A stretch of DNA of 7,939 nt from Alphaproteobacteria bacterium (GTDB taxonomy: Bacteria; Pseudomonadota; Alphaproteobacteria; UBA8366). The translations under genes and the position numbers were made by a program. The notes below the pieces were generated by a model. The model was given only the letters and a program-made list of their open reading frames with translations. It searched no databases and was not told the DNA's origin. Each line of letters begins with the position of its first letter. The first letter of the stretch is position 1. This document shows, piece by piece, positions 1-5,173 of this stretch. The stretch is taken from NCBI GenBank assembly GCA_030743445.1, contig JASLSL010000130.1, positions 1 to 7,939 of the forward strand, read 5' to 3'.

Positions 1-110
1 TCCCCCCGCTCCGCGGCGGGCCCCACCATCTCCCGCCAGGGGAGTGGGACTTCTTGATCTAACTCGGCCAAAAGCCCCTCGCCCCCCGCGGTCGAGGGTT
101 TTGGGGTGTG
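1..110. repeat. Diverged copy of the composite palindromic element
   Basis: Read on the minus strand, this stretch lines up module by module with the element at 2662-2775: CACCCCAAA, a CCCTC/GAGGG palindrome, GGCTTTTGGCCGAG, a short linker, CTCCCCTGGCGGGAGA, then a CCGC-GGA-GCGG hairpin (6-16). Many palindrome positions have drifted, for instance CGAGGG in place of GAGAGGG. The left end may be cut by the window edge. The element lies just past the 3' end of the M20 peptidase gene. It is non-coding: an open frame crosses it but shows no family features. Confidence 0.7.
70..102 (-). terminator. Possible intrinsic terminator of the M20 peptidase gene
   Basis: CCCTCG (76-81) pairs with CGAGGG (93-98). 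AAAA (70-73) and TTTT (99-102) flank the stem. Read on the minus strand, the stem is followed by GC and then TTTT, beginning about 23 bases past the TAA stop at 125-127. The T run is short, so termination may be partial. The hairpin is part of the repeat element, so it may act as a terminator only incidentally. Confidence 0.4.
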
Positions 111-124
111 GGGGTATGCGCCCC

Positions 125-1264
125 TTACTCCAGCGTCTCCAGCAGCCGGACCCAGAGCTTGGCCTGGGGCTCGAGCCGGGAGACGTAGATCTGCTCGAAG
201 TGGGTGTGGGCGCCGACGCCGTCGGCGCCGAGCCCGTCGAGCGTCGGGATGCCGAGGGCGGCGGTGAAATTGCCGTCCGAGCCGCCGCCGGTGAGCAGGT
301 CCCCGAGCTCGAAGCCGATCTCGGCCGCCAGCTCCCTGGCGTGCTCGTAGAGCGCGGCGATCGCCTCGTCCTTTTGGTAGGGCGGGCGGTTGATCTCGCC
401 GGTGATCTCCATCTCGACGTCGTCGTCGAACGGCTTCAAGCCGACGATCTTCTCGTACATCTCGTCGGCCGTGGCCTCGTCGAGCACGCGCAGATCGACC
501 TCGGCGGTGCATTCGGCGGGACGCACGTTGACCGCGGTGCCGCCCTTGACCTGGCCGACATTGGTGGTGATGCCGCGTTGGTAGTCGGTCATCGCCTCGA
601 TGGCGACGATCTGGCGCGCCATCTCGAGGATCGCGCTACGGCCGTCCTCGTGCTTCGAGCCGCTGTGCGAGGGCTGGCCGGTGATGCGGATGTCGAAGCG
701 GCCGACGCCCTTCCTCGCGGTCACGCACTTGCCGCCCTCGCGCGCCGGCTCGGTGACCAGGACGTATTTGTTCTTCTTGGCCTCCTCCTCGATCGTCGCG
801 CGCGAGGTCGGGCTGCCGATCTCCTCTTCGGGGATGTAGAGGAAGGTGATCGGAAGCTTGGTCTCCTTGCCCTGGCGCACCAGGTGGCGATAGGCGTAGT
901 AGGCCAGGTGGGCGCCGCCCTTCATGTCGTAGATGCCGGGGCCGTAGACGCTGTCGCCCTCGCGCCGGATGGCGTTCTTGCCGTCCTTGGTGCCGAACGG
1001 GTGGACCGTATCGAGATGGGAAAGCACCAGGATTCCCGGCCCCTCGCCGCCCCATGGGCTGCGCGCGCGCAGGATGTCGCCGAACCCGTCGCGCCCGGGA
1101 ATGCGCAGAATCTCCGTGCCGATCGCCTCGAGGTTCTCCTCGACCACGTCGGCCAACGCGTTGACCGCGTCCGCCTCATAGGTCGGGGTCTCGATCTCGA
1201 CCCACTCGAGGATGCCCTCGAGGATTTCCTCGGCGTCGATCTTCGGCACGTTGGTGGCGTCCAT
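125..1264 (-). CDS. M20 family metallopeptidase, carboxypeptidase G2-like
   Basis: 379-residue zinc peptidase of the M20 family, closest in layout to glutamate carboxypeptidase (CPG2). This group removes C-terminal amino acids, often glutamate, from N-acyl or peptide substrates. The di-zinc site is visible: SHLDTV (His83, Asp85), GIYDMKGG (Asp113 as bridging ligand), PEEEIGS (Glu147 as general base, Glu148 as ligand), TEPA (Glu172) and GAHTHFE (His353). PSHSG (His200) marks the lid/dimerisation domain, roughly residues 180-290. GGGSDGN (327-332) precedes the last ligand. No signal peptide is visible, so it is probably cytoplasmic. ATG at 1264 was chosen because GAAGGAG lies about 8 bases upstream and the homologous region starts there; 40 in-frame codons upstream look non-coding. 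It is divergent from the acyl-CoA dehydrogenase, with 149 bases between. The substrate is unknown: other M20 enzymes act on N-acyl amino acids or dipeptides. Confidence 0.93.
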   Translation of the reverse strand: MDATNVPKIDAEEILEGILEWVEIETPTYEADAVNALADVVEENLEAIGTEILRIPGRDGFGDILRARSPWGGEGPGILVLSHLDTVHPFGTKDGKNAIRREGDSVYGPGIYDMKGGAHLAYYAYRHLVRQGKETKLPITFLYIPEEEIGSPTSRATIEEEAKKNKYVLVTEPAREGGKCVTARKGVGRFDIRITGQPSHSGSKHEDGRSAILEMARQIVAIEAMTDYQRGITTNVGQVKGGTAVNVRPAECTAEVDLRVLDEATADEMYEKIVGLKPFDDDVEMEITGEINRPPYQKDEAIAALYEHARELAAEIGFELGDLLTGGGSDGNFTAALGIPTLDGLGADGVGAHTHFEQIYVSRLEPQAKLWVRLLETLE

Positions 1265-1306
1265 CTCCCGGTCTCCTTCAACGCTGGCACTCTGCGACAG
1301 CGGCGG

Positions 1307-1335
1307 ACGGTGCCACCGGCGTCCCCCCATGTCAA
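1307..1335 (-). promoter_or_regulatory. Weak candidate promoter for the M20 peptidase gene
   Basis: A perfect TTGACA lies on the minus strand (1330-1335). Seventeen bases further on is CACCGT (1307-1312), a poor -10. The position, about 45-70 bases upstream of the start codon, is reasonable. Only the -35 supports the call. Confidence 0.22.
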
Positions 1336-1345
1336 TTTGCCGCAT

Positions 1346-1375
1346 TTGTCGGGCACCCCATCCACCCGCTACACT
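1346..1375 (+). promoter_or_regulatory. Candidate promoter for the acyl-CoA dehydrogenase gene
   Basis: TTGTCG (1346-1351), an 18-base spacer and TACACT (1370-1375) form a sigma70-like pair. This would give a leader of about 30 bases before the ATG at 1414. Each hexamer matches the consensus at four positions. It lies in the divergent gap, which contains no palindromic repeat. Confidence 0.35.
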
Positions 1376-1413
1376 GCGGCGCAATGAATTGAGCCGAGCA
1401 CAGGGGAGCCAAG

Positions 1414-2643
1414 ATGGACTTCGAATATTCCGAGCGCACCAAGAAACTGCAGGGCGAAGTCGCCGCCTTCATGGACGAGCACGTCTATCCGAACGAGGCG
1501 CTTTACGTCCAGCAGATCGACGAGGGCGACACGCGCTGGAAGCCGGTGCCGATCGTCGAGGAGCTGAAGGAGAAAGCGCGGGCGGCGGGGCTGTGGAACC
1601 TGTTCCTGCCGGAGAGCGACCGCGGCGCCGGCCTGACCAATCTGGAGTACGCGCCCTTGTGCGAGATCATGGGACGGGTCCCGTGGGCCTCGGAGGTGTT
1701 CAATTGCTCGGCCCCCGACACCGGCAATATGGAGACGTTGGAGCGCTACGGCTCGGAGGAGCAGAAGAAGGAGTGGCTCGAGCCCTTGCTCGCCGGCGAG
1801 ATCCGCTCGTGCTTCGCGATGACCGAACCCGGCGTCGCGTCCTCCGACGCCAAGAACATCGAGGCCAGCATCGTGCGCGACGGCGACGAGTACCTTATCA
1901 ACGGCCACAAATGGTGGTCGTCGGGGATGGGCGACCCGCGCTGCAAGCTGTTGATCTTCATGGGCAAGACCGACCCGGACGCGGAGCCCTACAATCAGCA
2001 GTCGATGATCCTGGTGCCGCGCGACGCCAAGGGCGTCACCATCCTGCGCATGCTCAACGTGATGGGCTTCGACGACGCGCCGCACGGCCACGGCGAGGTC
2101 ACCTTCGAGAACGTCCGGGTGCCGGCCTCGAACATGCTGCTCGGCGAAGGGCGCGGCTTCGAGATCGCCCAGGGCCGGCTCGGCCCGGGCCGCATCCACC
2201 ACTGCATGCGGATCGTCGGCGTCGCCGAGCGCGCGCTCGAGCTGATGTGCCAACGCGCGACCGAGCGCACCACCTGGGACCGGGTCTTGGCCGAGCGCGG
2301 CATCACCCAGGAGCGCATCGCCCAGGCCCGGATCGAGATCGAGATGAACCGGCTCTTGGTGCTCAAGGCGGCCTACATGATGGACACCGTGGGCAACAAG
2401 GCGGCGCGCCAGGAGATCGCGATGATCAAGGTCGCCGCCCCCAACATGGCGCTCGAGGTGATCGACAACGCGATGCAGCTCCACGGCGGGGGTGCGATGA
2501 GCCAGGAGTTCCCCTTGGCCTACATGTGGGCGCGGATGCGGGCGCTGCGCTTCGCCGACGGCCCCGACGAAGTCCATCGCCAGCAGATCGGCCGCCGCGA
2601 GATCCGCCAGCAAACCAACTGGACTCCGCGCAAGGACAAGTAG
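1414..2643 (+). CDS. Acyl-CoA dehydrogenase, ACAD10/ACAD11-like
   Basis: 409-residue flavoprotein that would oxidise an acyl-CoA to the enoyl-CoA, using FAD and passing electrons to ETF. The N-terminal helical domain covers roughly residues 1-130. The middle beta domain has CFAMTEPGVASSDA (133-146) and INGHKWWSSG (162-171), which form the flavin and substrate loop. The C-terminal helical domain has LHGGGAMSQEFPLA (356-369) and RFADGPDEVHRQQIG (379-393). The last motif and the KWWSSG motif are characteristic of the ACAD10/11 branch. Where medium-chain enzymes carry the catalytic Glu of the YEGT motif, this alignment has Asp382. Human ACAD10/11 carry an additional aminoglycoside-phosphotransferase-like kinase domain; this protein does not. 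The start is supported by AGGGGAG (1402-1408), five bases before ATG. The gene converges on the crotonase gene across a palindromic element. Branched, long-chain or 4-substituted acyl-CoA are all possible substrates. Confidence 0.95.
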   Translation: MDFEYSERTKKLQGEVAAFMDEHVYPNEALYVQQIDEGDTRWKPVPIVEELKEKARAAGLWNLFLPESDRGAGLTNLEYAPLCEIMGRVPWASEVFNCSAPDTGNMETLERYGSEEQKKEWLEPLLAGEIRSCFAMTEPGVASSDAKNIEASIVRDGDEYLINGHKWWSSGMGDPRCKLLIFMGKTDPDAEPYNQQSMILVPRDAKGVTILRMLNVMGFDDAPHGHGEVTFENVRVPASNMLLGEGRGFEIAQGRLGPGRIHHCMRIVGVAERALELMCQRATERTTWDRVLAERGITQERIAQARIEIEMNRLLVLKAAYMMDTVGNKAARQEIAMIKVAAPNMALEVIDNAMQLHGGGAMSQEFPLAYMWARMRALRFADGPDEVHRQQIGRREIRQQTNWTPRKDK

Positions 2644-2656
2644 GCCCCGCAGGGGC
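2644..2656. repeat. Short hairpin GCCCC-GCA-GGGGC after the stop codon
   Basis: A perfect 5-bp stem closes a GCA triloop one base after the TAG of the acyl-CoA dehydrogenase gene. No T run follows, so it is a poor terminator alone. The C(GCA)G closure is the same type as in the other palindromes of the window. Confidence 0.55.
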
Positions 2657-2661
2657 AAAGG

Positions 2662-2775
2662 CCCCTCACCCCAAACCCCTCTCCCGCGAGGGGAGAGGGG
2701 CTTTAGGCCGAGCTCGACATCGACAACCCTCTCCCCTGGCGGGAGAGGGTGGCCGCGAAGCGGCCGGGTGAGGGG
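2662..2775. repeat. Composite palindromic element with terminal inverted repeats
   Basis: This 114-bp element is bounded by perfect 10-bp inverted repeats: CCCCTCACCC (2662-2671) and GGGTGAGGGG (2766-2775). Inside are three hairpins. The first is CCCCTCTCCC (2676-2685) with GGGAGAGGGG (2691-2700). The second is ACCCTCTCCC (2726-2735) with GGGAGAGGGT (2741-2750). The third is GGCCGC-GAA-GCGGCC (2751-2765). It has no coding capacity. The structure resembles a non-autonomous, MITE-like or REP-composite element. Related modules occur at 1-110 and 6376-6597. It fills nearly all of the gap between two convergent genes and ends four bases short of the crotonase stop codon. Confidence 0.85.
2673..2704 (+). 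terminator. Possible bidirectional terminator in the palindromic element
   Basis: A perfect 10-bp GC-rich stem with a GCGAG loop is flanked by AAA (2673-2675) and CTTT (2701-2704). Transcripts from either side would meet a strong hairpin followed by only three U residues. It is well placed for the convergent acyl-CoA dehydrogenase and crotonase genes. The short U run makes efficient Rho-independent termination uncertain. Confidence 0.4.
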
Positions 2776-2779
2776 GAAG

Positions 2780-3571
2780 CTACCCTTCGCCGAACGTGCC
2801 GCCGCGGCCGGCGCCCTGGGCAAAGCGGGCGGCCCCGGCGCGGCCTTCCTTCTCGACCACCGGGATGCCGTGGGCGAATTCGGCCATGATTGCCTCATCT
2901 TGGCCGAGCGACCACTGGCGGAACGCCGAGGCGCGGTCGATCTCGACGCAGAGCTGGGGGAAGGCGGCGATCTCGTGGGCCAATTTTTCCGCTGCCTCGC
3001 GCGAGGTGCCGTCGGCGACGACCCGGTTGGCGAGGCCCATGGCGAGTGCCTCCTCGGCCCCCACCGGCCGGCCGGTCAAAATCATGTCGAGCGCCCGGCC
3101 CATGCCGACGAGCCGCGGCAGCCGCACCGTCCCGCCGTCGATCAGCGGCACCCCCCAGCGCCGGCAGAAGACGCCGAAGACGGCGCTTGCCTCGGCGATG
3201 CGCAGGTCGCAGATCAGCGACAGCTCGAGCCCGCCCGCGACCGCGTAGCCCGCGACCGCGGCGATCGCCGGCTTCGAGAGCTCGAGCCGGCTCGGTCCCA
3301 TCGGCCCCTCGTCGCCTTCGGCCAAACGCCCGTAGCGCGCCTGGCGCTCGCCGGACGCGATCGCCTTCAGGTCGGCCCCGGCGCAAAACGTGCCGCCCGC
3401 ACCCCAGAGCACCGCAATGCGCTGCTCGGCGTCGGCGTCGAATTCCCGGAACGCGGCGACCAGCCCCTCCGCCGTCGCGTTGTCTACCGCGTTGCGCACC
3501 TCCGGCCGGTCGATAACGATCGTGGTGACCGGCCCGTCGCGCTCGACGCGGACCGTCTCGGTCTCGGCCAT
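2780..3571 (-). CDS. Crotonase-superfamily protein (enoyl-CoA hydratase-like)
   Basis: 263-residue protein of the enoyl-CoA hydratase/isomerase fold, acting on a CoA thioester in the cytoplasm. The N-terminal strand IVIDRPEVRNAVD (18-30), the oxyanion-hole segment FCAGADLKA (62-70) and the second oxyanion segment AGYAVAGGLELSLICD (107-122) are all present. Glu116 matches the first catalytic Glu of rat mitochondrial hydratase (Glu144). The second catalytic Glu (Glu164, in FGQPE) aligns with Cys136 in FGVFCRRWGVP. The standard hydratase mechanism is therefore doubtful; a hydrolase, isomerase or other crotonase reaction is possible. Length is normal for the family. ATG at 3571 is preferred because GGAGGA (3581-3586) lies nine bases upstream. 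The open frame runs 29 codons further, but that stretch is encoded by an intergenic palindrome. The gene is co-directional with the dioxygenase/ABM pair, but 280 repeat-rich bases separate them, so separate transcription is likely. Confidence 0.92.
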   Translation of the reverse strand: MAETETVRVERDGPVTTIVIDRPEVRNAVDNATAEGLVAAFREFDADAEQRIAVLWGAGGTFCAGADLKAIASGERQARYGRLAEGDEGPMGPSRLELSKPAIAAVAGYAVAGGLELSLICDLRIAEASAVFGVFCRRWGVPLIDGGTVRLPRLVGMGRALDMILTGRPVGAEEALAMGLANRVVADGTSREAAEKLAHEIAAFPQLCVEIDRASAFRQWSLGQDEAIMAEFAHGIPVVEKEGRAGAARFAQGAGRGGTFGEG

Positions 3572-3601
3572 GGCGAATTCTCCTCCGTCGCGGTGATCGA
3601 A

Positions 3602-3640
3602 CAATTCCTCATGCTGAGCTTGTCGAAGCACGAGGAATTG
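3602..3640. repeat. REP-like palindrome with ATGCTGAGCTTGTCGAAGCA core
   Basis: Perfect 9-bp arms CAATTCCTC (3602-3610) and GAGGAATTG (3632-3640) enclose an ATGCTGAGCTTGTCGAAGCA core. TGCT and AGCA extend the stem after one mismatch. This core is familiar as a dispersed intergenic repeat in alphaproteobacterial genomes (recalled, not searched). It lies about 30 bases upstream of the crotonase start codon, so it could form a structure near that promoter or leader. Confidence 0.75.
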
Positions 3641-3652
3641 GTAAATGGCGAA

Positions 3653-3724
3653 CCTCATCCTCCGGCCTGCGCGAAGCCGGAGCTTCGCTTCGGCGAAGGC
3701 AGGTCGACAGGGCGAGGCATGAGG
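3653..3724. repeat. Second inverted-repeat element with CCTCAT/ATGAGG ends
   Basis: CCTCAT (3653-3658) and ATGAGG (3719-3724) are inverted ends. CCTGC (3666-3670) pairs with GCAGG (3699-3703). Inside, GCGAAGC (3671-3677) pairs with GCTTCGC (3682-3688) across a CGGA loop. The competing stem CTTCG/CGAAG (3689-3698 region) overlaps it. It is non-coding and differs in sequence from the elements on either side. Confidence 0.6.
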
Positions 3725-3740
3725 CGATTTCTTACCTGGA

Positions 3741-3846
3741 CCCCCTCCCCCTAACCCCCTCCCTCGTTGGGGAGGGGGAACAATCTTTTGTACCTCTGCT
3801 CTGTGAATCCCCTCCCCCCAACGAGGGGGAGGGTTAGGGAGGGGGG
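3741..3846. repeat. Long inverted repeat made of two palindromic copies
   Basis: Two arms of 39 bases (3741-3779 and 3808-3846) are inverted copies of each other, differing mainly in C or G run lengths. They are separated by an AT-richer 28-base spacer containing CTTTTG. Each arm is itself a hairpin: CCCCCTCCC/GGGAGGGGG (3755-3763 with 3770-3778) and CCCTCCCCC/GGGGGAGGG (3810-3818 with 3825-3833), with complementary six-base loops. The right arm ends six bases from the ABM stop codon, so it could terminate or protect that transcript. Confidence 0.8.
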
Positions 3847-3851
3847 CTAGT

Positions 3852-4142
3852 TCAGCCGACGGTGCAGACGTGGATCGTGCGGCCTTCGATCATATCGGCA
3901 TAGCCTTCGCGGGTCGCGGCGAGGCGCCCTGACTGGGTGTGTTCCTGCAGCGCCGCCTCGTCGCGGTAGACCTCGTAGAGGAACACCCGTCCGTTGCCCT
4001 CGGTCGGCAGCAGCACGTCGAACTGCAAACAGCCGTCCTCGTCGGCGAGCGTGCCCTCGGCGTGGCCCCGCATCAGCTCGATGAACGCGGCGCGACTTTC
4101 GGGCTTGATCTCGAATTCGACGATCAGTGCGATCTTGCTCAT
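3852..4142 (-). CDS. ABM-domain protein (putative quinol monooxygenase)
   Basis: 96-residue single-domain protein of the antibiotic biosynthesis monooxygenase (ABM, dimeric alpha/beta barrel) family, like E. coli YgiN. Visible features are the opening beta strand IALIVEFEIKPE (4-15), the helix FIELMRGHAEGTLADEDGC (20-38), the central strand RVFLYEVYRDEAALQEH (52-68) with the family's conserved His68, and the closing strand GRTIHVCTV. Members act as cofactor-free monooxygenases on quinols or as small-molecule binding or degradation proteins; the substrate is unknown. ATG at 4142 is preceded by AAGGGGAAGAG. A longer open frame in this register runs back across the dioxygenase gene and is rejected as a start. 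The gene begins 44 bases after the dioxygenase stop on the same strand, which points to co-transcription and a shared oxidative pathway. Confidence 0.87.
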   Translation of the reverse strand: MSKIALIVEFEIKPESRAAFIELMRGHAEGTLADEDGCLQFDVLLPTEGNGRVFLYEVYRDEAALQEHTQSGRLAATREGYADMIEGRTIHVCTVG

Positions 4143-4186
4143 GTATCTCTTCCCCTTGGGGCTCCCTGTTGATTGTCGACCGACAC

Positions 4187-5050
4187 CTAGACCGGCGCGG
4201 CGCCGACGGTGCTGAGCCGGTGCAGCGTGCGCAGCTTGTCGGCCGGCAGGTCGGCGGTGGTCGCGCGGTGCATGGTGCAGCGATTGTCCCAGACCACGAG
4301 CGTCCCGGCCCCGGGCCAGCGGAAGCGGTATTGGAACCGCGCCTCGGTCACGTGGGCGTAAAGCTCGGCCAAAAGCGCGGCGCTCTCGTCCTCGTCCATG
4401 TCGACGATCGCCTTGATCCCGGCCGAGATGCCGGGAAATACGAACAGCGACTTGCCGCCGGTCTCGGGATGGGTGCGGACGACCGGGTGCTCGACCTCCG
4501 GGTTCTCGGCGCGTTCCTCCTCGGTGAGCAGGCTCCACATCGATTCCGGGTCATGGCGGTCCTTGGTCCAGCGGTACTGGCCGCGGTAGGTGAGCCCATC
4601 GAGCCGCCGCTTGATGTCGTCCGAGAGCGCCGCGTAGGCCGCCGCCATGTCGGCAAAGAGCGTATCGCCGCCGTCTCCGGGCACTTCGAGCGCATAGAGC
4701 ATCGTGGCGTTCGCCGGCAGCTCGCGGTACGACCAGTCCGAATGCCAGAACGAGCCCGCGTCCCGCACCCCCTTGGGCGCGCCGAACTCGGTCGCGTTCG
4801 AGAGGATCATGATCGCCGGGTTGTCGGGATGGGCGAACTTGCGAATCGTGTGTGGCGCGAGCTCGCCGAACCGCGCGCCGAAGCCGGCGTAGTCCTCCGC
4901 CGAGAGGTCCTGGTCCGGGAACACCAACACCTTGTGGTCGAGATAGGCGCGGTGGATCTCCGGCCAGGCGGCCTCCTGGTCTTGCGCCAGATCGACCCCG
5001 CCGACCTCGGCGACGAAGCTTCCGCCCAATCGTTCAACCGTTAGTGCCAT
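4187..5050 (-). CDS. TauD/TfdA-family Fe(II)/2-oxoglutarate dioxygenase
   Basis: 287-residue non-heme iron dioxygenase, which couples 2-oxoglutarate decarboxylation to hydroxylation of a substrate. The iron site is complete: FWHSDWS (His103, Asp105) and MHRATT (His261). GGDTLFADM (Thr130) matches the 2-oxoglutarate-contacting Thr of TauD, and RTLHR (Arg274, Arg278) matches its two Arg residues near the C-terminus. Length fits TauD (about 280). Two adjacent ATG codons occur at 5053 and 5050. The second is chosen because GGGG (5057-5060) is then six bases away rather than three. Taurine, another alkylsulfonate, a sulfate ester or an aryloxyalkanoate are all possible substrates. No sulfonate transporter is in the window, so tauD is not assigned. 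It probably heads an operon with the ABM gene and is divergent from the aminotransferase. Confidence 0.93.
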   Translation of the reverse strand: MALTVERLGGSFVAEVGGVDLAQDQEAAWPEIHRAYLDHKVLVFPDQDLSAEDYAGFGARFGELAPHTIRKFAHPDNPAIMILSNATEFGAPKGVRDAGSFWHSDWSYRELPANATMLYALEVPGDGGDTLFADMAAAYAALSDDIKRRLDGLTYRGQYRWTKDRHDPESMWSLLTEEERAENPEVEHPVVRTHPETGGKSLFVFPGISAGIKAIVDMDEDESAALLAELYAHVTEARFQYRFRWPGAGTLVVWDNRCTMHRATTADLPADKLRTLHRLSTVGAAPV

Positions 5051-5074
5051 CATTTGCCCCTTTGCCGCGGGCCG

Positions 5075-5104
5075 AGTATGGCCGCATCGGGCCGCCCGAG
5101 TCAT
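5075..5104 (-). promoter_or_regulatory. Weak candidate promoter for the dioxygenase-ABM operon
   Basis: On the minus strand ATGACT (5099-5104), an 18-base spacer and CATACT (5075-5080) each match four of six consensus positions. The implied leader would be under 20 bases. It is the best pair seen in the gap but not strong. Confidence 0.22.
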
Positions 5105-5112
5105 TTCCGAAT

Positions 5113-5140
5113 TTGCATCGCTGGCCTGGACTGCTACAAC
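5113..5140 (+). promoter_or_regulatory. Candidate promoter for the aminotransferase gene
   Basis: TTGCAT (5113-5118), a 16-base spacer and TACAAC (5135-5140) form a plausible sigma70-like promoter, with a leader of about 27 bases to the ATG at 5174. It does not overlap the minus-strand candidate at 5075-5104. Confidence 0.33.
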
Positions 5141-5173
5141 CCGCGACCTGGATTTCATGCAAGGCATCGCGCG

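Noticed and set aside
44..1387. Long plus-strand open frame of 447 codons opposite the M20 peptidase gene
   Set aside because: It is antisense to a gene with a complete zinc-binding motif set. Its translation is rich in Gly, Arg, Val and Asp, as expected for a GC-rich shadow frame, and shows no family motif.
1369..2898. Long minus-strand open frame of 509 codons opposite the acyl-CoA dehydrogenase gene
   Set aside because: It is a shadow of a strongly supported gene and runs through the palindromic element. No domain is recognisable.
3852..4538. Longer version of the ABM gene starting inside the dioxygenase gene
   Set aside because: The added 132 residues are Arg/Gly-rich and lie in a shadow frame of the dioxygenase. 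The ABM fold begins at the ATG at 4142, which has its own ribosome-binding site.
4187..5050. Naming the dioxygenase tauD
   Set aside because: Iron and 2-oxoglutarate ligands are shared by the whole family. Taurine specificity and a tauABC transporter are not seen.
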